This document shows, piece after piece, positions 24,798 to 33,656 of a stretch of 64,000 bases of DNA. Numbering within the stretch: position 1 is the stretch's first letter; each line of letters opens with the position of its first letter. A program made the translations under genes and the position numbers. The DNA is from an uncultured Bacteroidales bacterium (lineage in GTDB: Bacteria; Bacteroidota; Bacteroidia; Bacteroidales; UBA932). A model generated the notes under the pieces. That model was not told the DNA's origin, made no database searches, and worked only from the letters and a program-made list of their open reading frames with translations. The stretch is taken from contig CAMVKH010000002.1 in NCBI GenBank assembly GCA_947168065.1, positions 244,446 to 308,445 of the forward strand. Direction: 5' to 3'.

Positions 24798-26213
24798 TTA
24801 GAATCGGAAATCCCGTTCGCCGGCCTCGATGCGTGCCAGGCGCTCGACGGTCTTTTCCCGCACCCGGCCTTCCGGGATGTCGCTCAGCGATGCGGCGATG
24901 AGCCGTTCGCCGGCCGCCCGGGTCGCGGGCGAAGCGTAGTCCATGAGGTATTCCTTGAGGGTCATCAGCGCATTGGGCGTGCAGCAGAGGCTGATCTTGC
25001 CGCTCTTGCACAGCGCCATGAAGCGGTCGCCGGTGCGGCCTTCGCGGTAGCAGGCCGTGCAGAAGCTCGGAATGTGGTCCATCTCCAGCAGCCAGCGTAC
25101 CACGTCGTCGAGCGGACGCGTGTCGGACACGTCGAACTGCGCCGTCTCGTCGTGGCGCTCCTCGGTCGTGTAGCCGCCCACGCTGGTGCGGGAGCCGCCG
25201 CTGATCTGCGAGACGCCGCAGTGCAGGAGCTGTTCCCGCATCCGGGCCGACTCGCGCGTGGAGATGATCATGCCGGTATAGGGCACGGCCACGCGGAGTA
25301 CCGCCACGATCTTGCGGAAGATGGCGTCGGGCAAGGCGTCGGGGAAACTGTCGAGCGACACGTCGTCGGCCGGGCAGATGCGGGGCATGCTGATGGTGTG
25401 CGGTCCGACGCCGAAACGGGCTTCCAGGTGCTCGGCGTGCATCAGCAGGGCGGTGAGCTCGTAGCGGTAGCCGCCCAGTCCGAACAGGACGCCGACGCCC
25501 ACGTCGTCGCAGCCGCCTTCCTGTGCGCGGTCCATGGCTTCGGTGTGCCAGTCGTAGTTGCTCTTTGGACCGGTAGGGTGCAGGCTTTCGTACTGCTGCC
25601 GGTTATAGGTTTCCTGAAAGAGGATATAGGTGCCGATGCCGGCTGCCTTGAGTTTCCGGTACGATTCGACGTCGGTGGCGGCGATGTTCACGTTCACGCG
25701 GCGGATGCTGTTGCCGCCCTCGCTGACGGAATAGATCGTACGGATGGATTCCAGGATATAGTCCAGCGGGTTGCGCACGGGATCTTCTCCGGCTTCGACG
25801 GCGAGGCGCTTGTGGCCGGTGCGGATGAGGGCGCGCACCTCCGCCGCAATCTCTTCCTGTGTCAGCTTCTTGCGGGGGATGCTGCGGTTCTTGGCGTGGT
25901 AAGGGCAGTAGACGCAACCGTTGATGCAGTAGTTCGAGAGGTAAAGCGGCGCAAAGAGCACGATGCGGTTGCCGTAGAAGCGCTGCTTGATCTCGCCGGC
26001 CAGCGCATAGAGCCTTTCTTCCAGGACGGGGTCGTTGCAGTCGAGCAGGATGGCCGCCTCGCGGTGGCTGAGGCCCTTGCAGTGGGCTGCTTTTTCCAGG
26101 ATTTCGCTGACGCGCAGCGGGTTCTGACTTTCTCGCCGGGCTTCGGCCAGGGTCTCGAGGACTTCGGAGTGGTCGATGAATTCGTCGGCGTGGGTGGATA
26201 AAGGATTATACAT
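24798..26213 (-). CDS. hydG: [FeFe]-hydrogenase maturase HydG (radical SAM, tyrosine lyase)
   Basis: A 471-residue radical SAM enzyme that splits tyrosine to supply CO and CN ligands to the H-cluster. The SAM cluster motif is CINGCVYC (around residue 98). The C-terminal ThiH-like auxiliary cluster is seen as CTACYREGRTGDRFMALC. MPRICPADD and GGSRTSVGGY are further conserved HydG segments. It overlaps hydE by 8 bp and is 16 bp from hydF, so the three maturases form one transcript. Confidence 0.96.
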   Translation of the reverse strand: MYNPLSTHADEFIDHSEVLETLAEARRESQNPLRVSEILEKAAHCKGLSHREAAILLDCNDPVLEERLYALAGEIKQRFYGNRIVLFAPLYLSNYCINGCVYCPYHAKNRSIPRKKLTQEEIAAEVRALIRTGHKRLAVEAGEDPVRNPLDYILESIRTIYSVSEGGNSIRRVNVNIAATDVESYRKLKAAGIGTYILFQETYNRQQYESLHPTGPKSNYDWHTEAMDRAQEGGCDDVGVGVLFGLGGYRYELTALLMHAEHLEARFGVGPHTISMPRICPADDVSLDSFPDALPDAIFRKIVAVLRVAVPYTGMIISTRESARMREQLLHCGVSQISGGSRTSVGGYTTEERHDETAQFDVSDTRPLDDVVRWLLEMDHIPSFCTACYREGRTGDRFMALCKSGKISLCCTPNALMTLKEYLMDYASPATRAAGERLIAASLSDIPEGRVREKTVERLARIEAGERDFRF

Positions 26214-27213
26214 GGTATCCGATAGTGTCTAGTTCTTCAAGGATTTGGGTAAGCATGGCGGCGTTTTCGACGGCGACGCCGTTCTTGCCTTCGTAGAGGG
26301 CGTAGGCGGCACGCTGCCGGGCTGGTGTGAAATTGGGCATCAGCACGTTGGCTCCGGCCAGGATGCCGGCGGTACGGCCGTCCGGGCGGAGGGTGGACAG
26401 GGCTGTGGTGGAGGGGATCCAGGCACCGGGCAACATGAGGCGCAGGATAGCGTAGAGTCGCAAGGTTCGTTCGGCGCTGCCGGCAGGGTAACGGCCCAGC
26501 GGCGTATCGGGATGGGGAATGAAAGGCCCCAGGCCGATCATCTCGGGGCGGAAGGCTTCGATGAGCCGGATATCGGCCACCAGGTCGTCGAGGGTCTGGA
26601 ACGGGCTGCCCACCATCATGCCCGTACCGGTCTGGAAACCCAGCGCCCGCAGTTCGTGCAGGCAGGCAATCCGGTGTTCGAGCTGCATGGAAGCAGGGTG
26701 CAGGCGGGCATAGTGGCTGGGGTTGGCGCTTTCGTGGCGCAGCAGGTAGCGGTTCGCGCCGCTGCGGCGCAGCAGCGCGTAGCTTTCTTGCGGCAGTTCA
26801 CCCAGCGAGAGTGTGATGGCCGCTTCGGGCCAGGATGCACGCATCTCGGCCACGGTTTCGGCCAGGGCCCGTATGGCTGGCGGATTCTCTCCGCCTTGCA
26901 GCACGAAAGTCCGCAGGCCCAGTTTCCAGGCGCGGTCGCAGCAGGCAAGGATGTCTTCGCGGGAGAGGGTGTAACGCGGCAGCCGGGTGTTGCTGCGCCG
27001 GATGCCGCAGTACAAACAGTCGTTGCGGCAGACGTTGCTCCATTCGATCAAGGCGCGCAGCCAGATGGTCCTGCCGAAGCTGTCTTCCGCCACTTCCCGG
27101 GCGTTGCGGTACAGCTCCGCGGCCACGGACGGGTCGTCGCTTTCCAGCAACGCCTTCAATCCCTGGTCATCCAGCGTTCTCCGCTCCCGTAATATATCAA
27201 CAAGATGGCTCAA
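26206..27213 (-). CDS. hydE: [FeFe]-hydrogenase maturase HydE (radical SAM)
   Basis: A 335-residue radical SAM protein needed for building the dithiomethylamine-bridged subcluster. The cluster motif is CRNDCLYCGIR (CxxxCxxC, residue ~62). LQGGE and GTGMMVGSPFQT are typical of HydE/BioB-like enzymes, and GLGPFIPHPDTPLG is a HydE hallmark. The most plausible start is TTG at 27213, as no in-frame ATG lies nearby and the reading frame begins with the usual helical N-terminus. A TATCTTTG box lies 18 bp upstream. Confidence 0.93.
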   Translation of the reverse strand: MSHLVDILRERRTLDDQGLKALLESDDPSVAAELYRNAREVAEDSFGRTIWLRALIEWSNVCRNDCLYCGIRRSNTRLPRYTLSREDILACCDRAWKLGLRTFVLQGGENPPAIRALAETVAEMRASWPEAAITLSLGELPQESYALLRRSGANRYLLRHESANPSHYARLHPASMQLEHRIACLHELRALGFQTGTGMMVGSPFQTLDDLVADIRLIEAFRPEMIGLGPFIPHPDTPLGRYPAGSAERTLRLYAILRLMLPGAWIPSTTALSTLRPDGRTAGILAGANVLMPNFTPARQRAAYALYEGKNGVAVENAAMLTQILEELDTIGYHV

Positions 27214-27231
27214 AGCATTCCATTTATCTTA

Positions 27232-27239
27232 CAAAGATA
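27232..27239 (-). promoter_or_regulatory. Promoter -7 box (TATCTTTG) of hydEGF
   Basis: TATCTTTG on the minus strand, 18 bp before the TTG start of hydE. This gives the maturase genes their own promoter, separate from the structural hydBAC genes. Confidence 0.6.
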
Positions 27240-27244
27240 ATCAA

Positions 27245-27328
27245 TCGCTCGCTTTTCTGCTCTGGTTTTGGTATGTGCGGCCAGAAAAAATGGCCACCCC
27301 TTCCAAAACCACCCGCAGATACGCTCGC
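27245..27328. repeat. ~80 bp palindromic repeat element, copy 2
   Basis: Left end TCGCTCGCTTTTCTGCTCTGG and right end CCACCCGCAGATACGC. Nested stems TGGTTTTGG/CCAAAACCA and GGCCA/TGGCC close a GAAAAAA loop. It lies between the hydE promoter and the tRNA-Lys terminator. This is the best-paired of the three copies. Confidence 0.75.
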
Positions 27329-27448
27329 TATAGATTTATTGGAGTCATCAACATAAAGCCCGCTTTAGCGGGCCGGGCCAAGGGCCCGCGGGGTCTGGGG
27401 CAGAGCCCCAGAAGAAAAGATGCGACCAAAGGAGCACGCGAAAATAAG
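27329..27448. other. Intergenic GC-rich hairpin stretch without a gene
   Basis: Contains GCCCGCTTTAGCGGGC as a tight hairpin, then a run of GGGCC/GGGGCAGAGCCCC short palindromes. No coding frame is convincing. It may be a terminator or folded remnant next to the palindromic repeat. Confidence 0.4.
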
Positions 27449-27483
27449 AAAACTCAGCCTAAAGCTGAGTTTTCATTTTAGCG
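27431..27483 (-). terminator. tRNA-Lys trailer hairpin and terminator
   Basis: Core stem AAAACTCAGC/GCTGAGTTTT at 27449-27473 with T-rich flanks, directly after the tRNA. The palindrome extends outwards: GGAGCACGC at 27431 is an inverted copy of the tRNA 3' end, so the trailer can pair with the acceptor strand. Confidence 0.8.
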
Positions 27484-27556
27484 TGCTCCCTCAGGGGCTC
27501 GAACCCTGGACCCCAACATTAAGAGTGTCGTGCTCTACCAACTGAGCTAAGGAAGC
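27484..27556 (-). tRNA. tRNA-Lys (anticodon CTT)
   Basis: 73 nt, cloverleaf checked by hand: acceptor GCTTCCT/AGGGAGC, anticodon stem CGACA/TGTTG around the loop CTCTTAA (anticodon CTT), T loop GGTTCGAGCCC-type. Discriminator A; CCA is not encoded. A TACATTTG promoter box lies 22 bp upstream. Confidence 0.95.
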
Positions 27557-27578
27557 ATGTCCCTTTGTTTTGGGACTG

Positions 27579-27586
27579 CAAATGTA
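27579..27586 (-). promoter_or_regulatory. tRNA-Lys promoter (TTTTG-N19-TACATTTG)
   Basis: TACATTTG at 27579-27586 with TTTTG exactly 19 bp upstream (27606-27610). The box is followed by CAGTCCCAAA, identical to the tRNA-Glu promoter. Confidence 0.75.
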
Positions 27587-27615
27587 GAAACTTTTTTTCT
27601 ACTTGCAAAATAAAA

Positions 27616-29415
27616 TTAACTTAGTTTGTCTCCATTCATCGAGATCAGGAACTCTTCATTGTCGCGCGTCTTTTCGAGGCGGCTCTTCATGAATTCCATG
27701 GCCTCCAGCGAAGTCATATCCGCCAGGTGATTGCGCAGGATCCAGATGCGGTTGACATAATCCGGATCGTAGAGCAGATCGTCGCGGCGGGTGGAACTGA
27801 GCGTAACGTCGACGGCCGGGAAGATGCGGCGGTTGGAGAGCTTGCGGTCGAGCTGTAGCTCCAGGTTGCCGGTACCCTTGAATTCCTCGAAGATCACGTC
27901 GTCCATCTTCGAACCGGTCTCGGTGAGAGCGGTGGCCAGGATGGTGAGCGATCCACCGCCTTCGATGTTGCGGGCGGCGCCGAAGAAGCGTTTGGGCTTG
28001 TGGAGGGCATTGGCGTCCACACCGCCGGAGAGCACCTTGCCGGAGGCAGGCTGCACGGTGTTGAAGGCGCGGGCCAGGCGGGTGATCGAGTCGAGCAGGA
28101 TCACGACGTCGTGGCCGCATTCCACCAGGCGTTTTGCTTTTTCCAGCACCATGTTGGCCACTTTCACGTGGTGGTCGGCCGGCTCGTCGAAGGTCGAGGC
28201 GATGACTTCCGCCTTGACGCTGCGCTGCATGTCGGTGACCTCTTCCGGGCGCTCGTCGATCAGCAGGACGATCATGTATACTTCCGGATGGTTGTCGGCG
28301 ATAGCATTGGCGATATCCTTGAGCAACACGGTCTTACCGGTCTTCGGCTGGGCGACGATCAGGCCGCGCTGGCCTTTTCCGATCGGGGTGAAGAGGTCCA
28401 CCACGCGGACCGAGATGTTGTTGTTGTGCCCGTGGCCGGTGAGGTTGAATTTCTCGTCCGGGAAGAGGGGCGTCAGGAAATCGAAGGGTACGCGGTCGCG
28501 GATGAATTCCGGGGAACGGCCGTTGATGCGGTTGATCTTGACCAGCGGGAAATACTTGTCGCCTTCGCGCGGAGGACGGATTTCGCCGAGGATGGTGTCG
28601 CCCGTCTTGAGCGCGTACATCTTGATCTGGTTCTGCGACACGTAGATATCGTCCGGCGAATTCAGGTAGTTGTAGTCGGAGGAACGCAGGAAGCCGTAGC
28701 CGTCGGGCATGATCTCCAGCACACCGGTCGCTTCGACGATGCCCTCGAATTCGATGCGGGGCTGTTTCGGTTGCTGCGGCTGGTTCTGCTGCTGATTTTG
28801 CTGATTCTGCTGATTCTGCTGCGGCTGGTTCTGCGGATTATTCTGCGGGTTCTGATTATTCTGTTGTTTGCGCTGCTGCTTTTGCTGTTGCGGCTGGTTC
28901 TGCGGCTGTTTCGGCTGCTGCTGGGCTTCGGCCTTGGCTTCGGCCTGCGGAGCAGCCTCGGCTTTTTCGACGCGGGGGCGCTGCTTCTTGCCGCCCTTCT
29001 TGGACGGCTGATTGTCAGCTGCCGGCGTTTCCGGGGTTTCCGGAGCCGGTGCGGCTTCCGGTGCGGCCGGAGCCTCGGCGGCGGGAGCGGCCTGTTCGTC
29101 GCCCGTCTCGGCGGCATTCTTCTTGGGACGTCCGCGTTTGCGCTTGGCGGTATTTTCTGTGCCTTCTGCAGCGGGTGCGGGGGTATTGTCGGCCTGTGCG
29201 GCGCTTTCGCCGGCTTCCGCTTTCTTGCTGCCGCCTTTCTTGCGCTGCTGGCGCTGCTTGGCAGGGGATTCCTTGCTCTGGATGGCCTGTTCGTCGAGGA
29301 TGGCATAGATCAGGTCGTCTTTGCTCAGCGAAGCCGGTTTGCGAACGTTCAGTTCTTTGGCGATTGCAACAAGGTCTTCCTGGCTCTTGCTGCTCAATTC
29401 AATTATGTCTAACAT
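27616..29415 (-). CDS. rho: Transcription termination factor Rho with large Q/N-rich disordered insert
   Basis: A 599-residue hexameric RNA helicase. Residues 1-45 are the Rho N-terminal helical domain. Residues ~50-225 are low-complexity: Lys/Ala/Pro/Glu-rich, then a Q/N/P-rich tract (~165-225). The cold-shock-like RNA-binding domain starts near 230 ([23 protein letters not shown]). ATPase motifs: Walker A AQPKTGKT, Walker [13 protein letters not shown], and the Q/R loops. E. coli Rho has 419 residues, so the insert explains the extra length. Disordered Rho inserts are known in Bacteroides, where they promote condensation; that this one does so is inference. TATCTTTG box at 29471. Confidence 0.96.
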   Translation of the reverse strand: MLDIIELSSKSQEDLVAIAKELNVRKPASLSKDDLIYAILDEQAIQSKESPAKQRQQRKKGGSKKAEAGESAAQADNTPAPAAEGTENTAKRKRGRPKKNAAETGDEQAAPAAEAPAAPEAAPAPETPETPAADNQPSKKGGKKQRPRVEKAEAAPQAEAKAEAQQQPKQPQNQPQQQKQQRKQQNNQNPQNNPQNQPQQNQQNQQNQQQNQPQQPKQPRIEFEGIVEATGVLEIMPDGYGFLRSSDYNYLNSPDDIYVSQNQIKMYALKTGDTILGEIRPPREGDKYFPLVKINRINGRSPEFIRDRVPFDFLTPLFPDEKFNLTGHGHNNNISVRVVDLFTPIGKGQRGLIVAQPKTGKTVLLKDIANAIADNHPEVYMIVLLIDERPEEVTDMQRSVKAEVIASTFDEPADHHVKVANMVLEKAKRLVECGHDVVILLDSITRLARAFNTVQPASGKVLSGGVDANALHKPKRFFGAARNIEGGGSLTILATALTETGSKMDDVIFEEFKGTGNLELQLDRKLSNRRIFPAVDVTLSSTRRDDLLYDPDYVNRIWILRNHLADMTSLEAMEFMKSRLEKTRDNEEFLISMNGDKLS

Positions 29416-29470
29416 CGAGTTGGATTGGAAACCGGAAGGCAGGAACGCGTCCCGGTCAGATTTGATACCA

Positions 29471-29478
29471 CAAAGATA
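29471..29478 (-). promoter_or_regulatory. Promoter -7 box (TATCTTTG) of rho
   Basis: TATCTTTG on the minus strand, 55 bp before the rho start and just beyond the lptD stop. Confidence 0.55.
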
Positions 29479-29489
29479 GGGAATATTTT

Positions 29490-32225
29490 TTATTTATCCC
29501 AAAAACTGGCGGATTTCTTGAACTGAAGGATGTCGCTCAGGGCCGAAGCCTTGGCGGCGATGCGGAAGCTCCAGCTTTCCCACTGGCCGGTCGGGACCCA
29601 GGAGACGGAGATGGCGAAGCAGTGCAGGTCGTATGTGGCGCTGATCTGGGTGGTGCTGAGCTTCATCTGGGTCAGGTCGAAACCGGTGTTGACGTTGATG
29701 TTCAGGGCCTTGGTGAGACGGATCTGTCCGGCCACGCTGAGGGTCTGGACATGCTTGTGCTTGACGTCGAGATGCTCGTTGGCGAACTGGTAGGAGCGGG
29801 AATACGAATAGTTGTAGTTGAAACTCAGCGACCAGGGGATGTTCGGATTGAGGTAGTAGACCCAGCCGCCCGGGATGTATTCGCCCGTGATCGGATGATA
29901 ATATACGCGTGCGTAGTCGGCGTCTTCGCCGCTCCGTTTGGTGCCGCCGCCCTGTCCCTGGTCGTTGTGACCGTCGTTGCCATTGTATTTGCCGTCGCCG
30001 TTGATGGAGTAGGAGAGCGAAGCGCTGGCATTGACCAGGCGGGCCGGGATGCCGGTCTTGATCACGTTGAGCTTGTTGATGCGCTGTCCGCGCTCGTTGA
30101 CGGCATAGGGGTCGAAGGCCATGTTGCCGTTGATACCCAGCTTGCCGAAAATCGTGGTGCTGGCCGTCAGGTTGATGTTCGACAGGCGCATGGAGTCGGC
30201 CAGGAAGTTGTAGGATCCGCTGATGTTCAGCTGGTCGATCAGCTTGATTTTCTCGTATTTATCCTTGGGATTGTCGGGTTCCTTGGCCATGGGGTCGGTG
30301 TTTTTCAGCACCTTGGCCTCAAGGTTGTTGGCGAAGCCGAAGGAGAGGGAGGCGTTGCGGCCGCCGCTCGGCGGAGCATAGAGCTGACCCGCATATTTGT
30401 TGTAATCCACGCTGCGTTCCACACCGTCCTTGTCTGTATAAGTATAGGTGGTGTAGCCGTTCATCTTCGTGGCCAGGTTCGGGCTGAAGGAGAAGCTCAG
30501 GGTCGGCGTGATCATGTGCCGGATGGCCTGTAGCTTGCTGCGCTTGCCGAACTGGAACATACCGTAGATGCGGGTGTTCATGGAGATACCGCCCGAATAG
30601 GTCTGGGTGACGCCGAACGTGCTGAACTGGTCGCCCCAGACGGTCTCCACCTTGTCGGTATCGGGGTTGTAGCGGCGGGACTGCTCCCGGAAGAACCAGT
30701 TCATGCCGTAGCTGACGCTCGGGGTGAACTGCAGGTATTTGAAGAGCGTGAAACCGGGCAGGCCGATGGAGAAGCTGTGGTTCATGCCGTTCTGCATCCG
30801 GTTGAGCATGTCGCGGTTGAAGCCGAACTCACTGGCCTTGAACGCCACCTTGTTCTGCAGGGTCGCACCGTAGCTGAAGGAGATCTGCTCGTAGAAGCGC
30901 TCCTTGCCGACACGGTTCTTCCGCTTGAAAGGATAGAAGCGGTTGACGTTGAAGGTGATGTTGGGCAGGGTGAAACTGTAGGAACTGTCGCGGGAGTTCT
31001 GACTGTGCAGGAGGTTGGCCGAGAGCGAGATGCCGCTCCAGGTCTTGGACCAGGAGATCGAGGAGGATGCCTGGTTCTGGAGCGCGTCGCTCACGCTGGT
31101 GGAGTTGTAGCGGTTGTTCGACGGGCTGGAGAAGTTGACCGAGGCGCGGAAGGAGGTTCCCGGGCGCGCCTTGGCGTCCTGGGAGTGGCTCCAGTTCACG
31201 CCGAAGTTCCTCGATTCGCTGAAGGTGTCGGTGCCGCGCTCGCCTGTGATGTCGTTGGAGTAGTTGATGGACAGGGAGCCGTCGAAGGCGTAGCGTTTCT
31301 TGTAGCGCGATGTCAGGCGGGCCGCCCACGAGCCGTAGGAGTAGATGTCGCCGGTCAGGGCCAGGTCGAGGTAGTCTCCGATGACCACGGAATAACCGAA
31401 GTCGCGCAGGTAGAGGCCGCGGGCTTTCTCTTCGCCGTAGCTCGGGATCAGGATGCCGCTGGCACGGTCGGGCCGTTCCGGGACGAAGCCGAAGGGGATG
31501 ATGAACGGAATCGGCACGTCGCCGATCACGGCGTAGGCAGGGCCGAACATGGTGCGCTGCTTGGGCTTGGTCATGACCTTGGCCGCGGTCATCTTCAGGT
31601 AGTAATGCGGATGTTCCGCGTCGCAGACCGTGTACTTGCCGCCCGCGATGTTGATGGACTGATCGGGCATCATCTTGAGCTTTTCGCCGACCAGCTTGCC
31701 TTCCTTCTGCTGCGTGGCCATGTTCTTGATGCGGGCCTTGCGGGTCTCGAAGTTGTAGTACACCTCGTCCATCTCGTAGCTTTTGCCGCCGGTGGTCATT
31801 ACGGGGCGCCCTGTCACCTCGTTGGTGATGGTGTCGGTCGTGCCCTTGGCGTAGACGACGTTGAGCTTGGTGTTGTAGGCCATATAGTCGGCCTTGAGCT
31901 CCATGTCCTGGTATTTGGCGGTGACGTCGCCGAAATAGTAGATGATGTTGTTCTCGATGTCCTCCATCACGGAGTCGCGTGCAGTGGAGAAGGCCGGACG
32001 GTCAATCATGCCCTTGGGCTGGATGGCGATGGTATCGGCGGGCCGGGTTGTCGAGTCGGGGAGCGCCGGTGCGTCCTGCAGTTCCAGCGTGTCGCGGGAG
32101 AATACCAGCGAATCGCGTGCGGGGAGCGAATCGCGGACCGCGATGCGGGTCAGCGTATCGGGCTCCTGCGCCCGGGCCGGCACGCTTCCCGCCACAAACA
32201 GGAGCAGGACGGTCAGCAATCCCAT
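29490..32225 (-). CDS. lptD: LPS-assembly protein LptD-like outer-membrane protein
   Basis: A 911-residue exported protein. The ATG at 32225 gives a signal peptide [19 protein letters not shown]; the open frame continues 12 codons upstream from a TTG, giving a worse N-terminus. Residues ~90-230 resemble the OstA/LptA-like beta-jellyroll ([25 protein letters not shown]). From ~240 onward GIL(I)PSYGEE starts the LptD beta-barrel, rich in alternating aromatic strands, ending in Trp-Asp-Lys. It inserts LPS into the outer membrane. Bacteroidota LptD are long like this one. Divergent from the amidase gene. Confidence 0.88.
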   Translation of the reverse strand: MGLLTVLLLFVAGSVPARAQEPDTLTRIAVRDSLPARDSLVFSRDTLELQDAPALPDSTTRPADTIAIQPKGMIDRPAFSTARDSVMEDIENNIIYYFGDVTAKYQDMELKADYMAYNTKLNVVYAKGTTDTITNEVTGRPVMTTGGKSYEMDEVYYNFETRKARIKNMATQQKEGKLVGEKLKMMPDQSINIAGGKYTVCDAEHPHYYLKMTAAKVMTKPKQRTMFGPAYAVIGDVPIPFIIPFGFVPERPDRASGILIPSYGEEKARGLYLRDFGYSVVIGDYLDLALTGDIYSYGSWAARLTSRYKKRYAFDGSLSINYSNDITGERGTDTFSESRNFGVNWSHSQDAKARPGTSFRASVNFSSPSNNRYNSTSVSDALQNQASSSISWSKTWSGISLSANLLHSQNSRDSSYSFTLPNITFNVNRFYPFKRKNRVGKERFYEQISFSYGATLQNKVAFKASEFGFNRDMLNRMQNGMNHSFSIGLPGFTLFKYLQFTPSVSYGMNWFFREQSRRYNPDTDKVETVWGDQFSTFGVTQTYSGGISMNTRIYGMFQFGKRSKLQAIRHMITPTLSFSFSPNLATKMNGYTTYTYTDKDGVERSVDYNKYAGQLYAPPSGGRNASLSFGFANNLEAKVLKNTDPMAKEPDNPKDKYEKIKLIDQLNISGSYNFLADSMRLSNINLTASTTIFGKLGINGNMAFDPYAVNERGQRINKLNVIKTGIPARLVNASASLSYSINGDGKYNGNDGHNDQGQGGGTKRSGEDADYARVYYHPITGEYIPGGWVYYLNPNIPWSLSFNYNYSYSRSYQFANEHLDVKHKHVQTLSVAGQIRLTKALNINVNTGFDLTQMKLSTTQISATYDLHCFAISVSWVPTGQWESWSFRIAAKASALSDILQFKKSASFWDK

Positions 32226-32267
32226 GCACAAAGTTCCGGCTGATATTCTATTATGGAACAAAATTCG

Positions 32268-32275
32268 TATATTTG
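32268..32275 (+). promoter_or_regulatory. Promoter -7 box (TATATTTG) of the amidase gene
   Basis: TATATTTG on the plus strand, 39 bp before the amidase start. Confidence 0.6.
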
Positions 32276-32287
32276 CTAATTAAACGG

Positions 32288-32295
32288 CAAAAATA
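32288..32295 (-). promoter_or_regulatory. Possible promoter -7 box (TATTTTTG) of lptD
   Basis: TATTTTTG on the minus strand fits TAnnTTTG; 62 bp before the lptD start. It overlaps the transcript expected from the divergent amidase promoter. Confidence 0.4.
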
Positions 32296-32314
32296 TAAAA
32301 AATAAGCAAGTAAT

Positions 32315-33430
32315 ATGCCACCGTGCTCAAATAAAGCGCTGTTTCGGCCGGGAATGATCCTGCTGGCTTTTTTCGTGCTTCTGACGCTGCCTCGTCCCGT
32401 TTCCGCCCAGGAGGGAGGGTTGCGGCTCAAGACCGTGGTCATCGACGCCGGGCACGGCGGGCACGACCCCGGCGCCGTTTCCAAGCAGAGCAAACTGAGC
32501 GAGAAGCAGATCAACCTCGACCTGGCCCTGCGCCTGGGCGCGCGGATCCAGAAAGAATACCCCGATGTCAAGGTCATCTACACCCGCAAGACCGACAAGT
32601 TCGTGGAGCTGGCCGAGCGCGGCAACATCGCCAACCGCAACCATGCCGACCTTTTCATCTCGATCCACGTCAATTCCGCCAAATCGACGGCGGCTTCGGG
32701 CACCGAGACCTTCGTCATGGGTACCGACAAGAGCGAGTCGAACATGGCCGTCTGCAAGCGGGAGAACTCCGTGATCCTGCTGGAGGAAGACTACTCCACG
32801 ACCTACGAAGGCTTCGATCCGGACAATCCGGAGTCCTACATCATCTTCAACCTGATGCAGAACGCCCATTTCGAGCAGAGCATCGCTTTCGCGTCGCTGG
32901 TGCAGCAGCAGTTCATCAGCCACGGCCCCATCAAGAAGAGCCGGGGCGTTCGCCAGGCGCCGCTCATGGTTCTCTGGCGTACCACGATGCCCTCCGTGCT
33001 GATAGAGGTGGGTTTCCTCTCCAACAGTTCCGACCGCACGAAGCTCAACAACGCCGACAACCGGCAGAAGATCGCCGACAATATCTTCGACGCCTTTGCT
33101 TCTTTCAAGCATACCTATGATACGGACGGTTCCTTTGATTTCGATCCCGCTGTGCTCGAAACCTCCGAGGAGGACCTGGAACCCGTCAATCCGCCGGCTC
33201 CTTCGCCCGCCGTCGTGGGCCCGCACTACGAGATCCAGATCCTGGCGTCTTCGAAAAAGTTGAAAAACGGCTCTCCCGAGCTCAAGGGCGTGCTGGAATA
33301 CCGGGTCCGGTTTATCAACGGTTTTTACAAGTATTCTGTTGGTAACTATCCCTCCAAAGAGGAGGCGGCGCGCCGTCTTCCGGGCATTCAGAAAAAGTTC
33401 CCGGGCGCTTTCGTCGTGAAGATCGATTGA
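32315..33430 (+). CDS. N-acetylmuramoyl-L-alanine amidase with C-terminal SPOR domain
   Basis: A 371-residue periplasmic zinc amidase (Amidase_3). Signal peptide ending PVSAQ (residue ~31). VIDAGHGGHDPGAV holds the first zinc His, the Glu ligand follows in KLSEKQINLDLALRLG, HVNSA is the second His, and VLIEVGFLSN the catalytic Glu. After a Pro-rich linker (~285-305) the last ~65 residues form a SPOR domain (YEIQILASSKKL ... YKYSVGNYPSKEEA), which binds denuded peptidoglycan at division sites. It cleaves the peptide from MurNAc during cell separation. Confidence 0.93.
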   Translation: MPPCSNKALFRPGMILLAFFVLLTLPRPVSAQEGGLRLKTVVIDAGHGGHDPGAVSKQSKLSEKQINLDLALRLGARIQKEYPDVKVIYTRKTDKFVELAERGNIANRNHADLFISIHVNSAKSTAASGTETFVMGTDKSESNMAVCKRENSVILLEEDYSTTYEGFDPDNPESYIIFNLMQNAHFEQSIAFASLVQQQFISHGPIKKSRGVRQAPLMVLWRTTMPSVLIEVGFLSNSSDRTKLNNADNRQKIADNIFDAFASFKHTYDTDGSFDFDPAVLETSEEDLEPVNPPAPSPAVVGPHYEIQILASSKKLKNGSPELKGVLEYRVRFINGFYKYSVGNYPSKEEAARRLPGIQKKFPGAFVVKID

Positions 33431-33656
33431 GCCCCTTTGATTTTTTAAGCATTGTGAGGGTTATAAGTCTATAAGCGTCAGTAAAATATGCGTTTTATAA
33501 CTTTACAAGTGTCTGATTATCAACATAGAACAAAAACGGAAAAAATTTTTTCTTGATTGTCAGCACATTGCGGAAAAATTGAAAAAAACAACAAAAAAAA
33601 TTTTTTTTAATCACCAATTTTTCCCCAATTTTGTTGTTGGAAAGTAACCTGAACCG
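33431..33656. other. AT-rich region upstream of dnaA
   Basis: 226 bp with no gene, much more AT-rich than its surroundings, with long A and T runs near 33535-33620. One near match to a DnaA box, TTATCAACA at 33517-33525, differs at one base from TTATCCACA. I see no cluster of boxes, so an origin is possible but not supported. No clear TAnnTTTG box. Confidence 0.45.

Noticed and set aside
28740..28930. Short tandem repeats on the rho strand as a separate repeat element
   Set aside because: They simply encode the Q/N-rich tract of Rho in frame.
33431..33656. Replication origin oriC upstream of dnaA
   Set aside because: AT-rich, but only one imperfect DnaA box; no box cluster, so not called. 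GC-skew analysis of the whole chromosome would decide.
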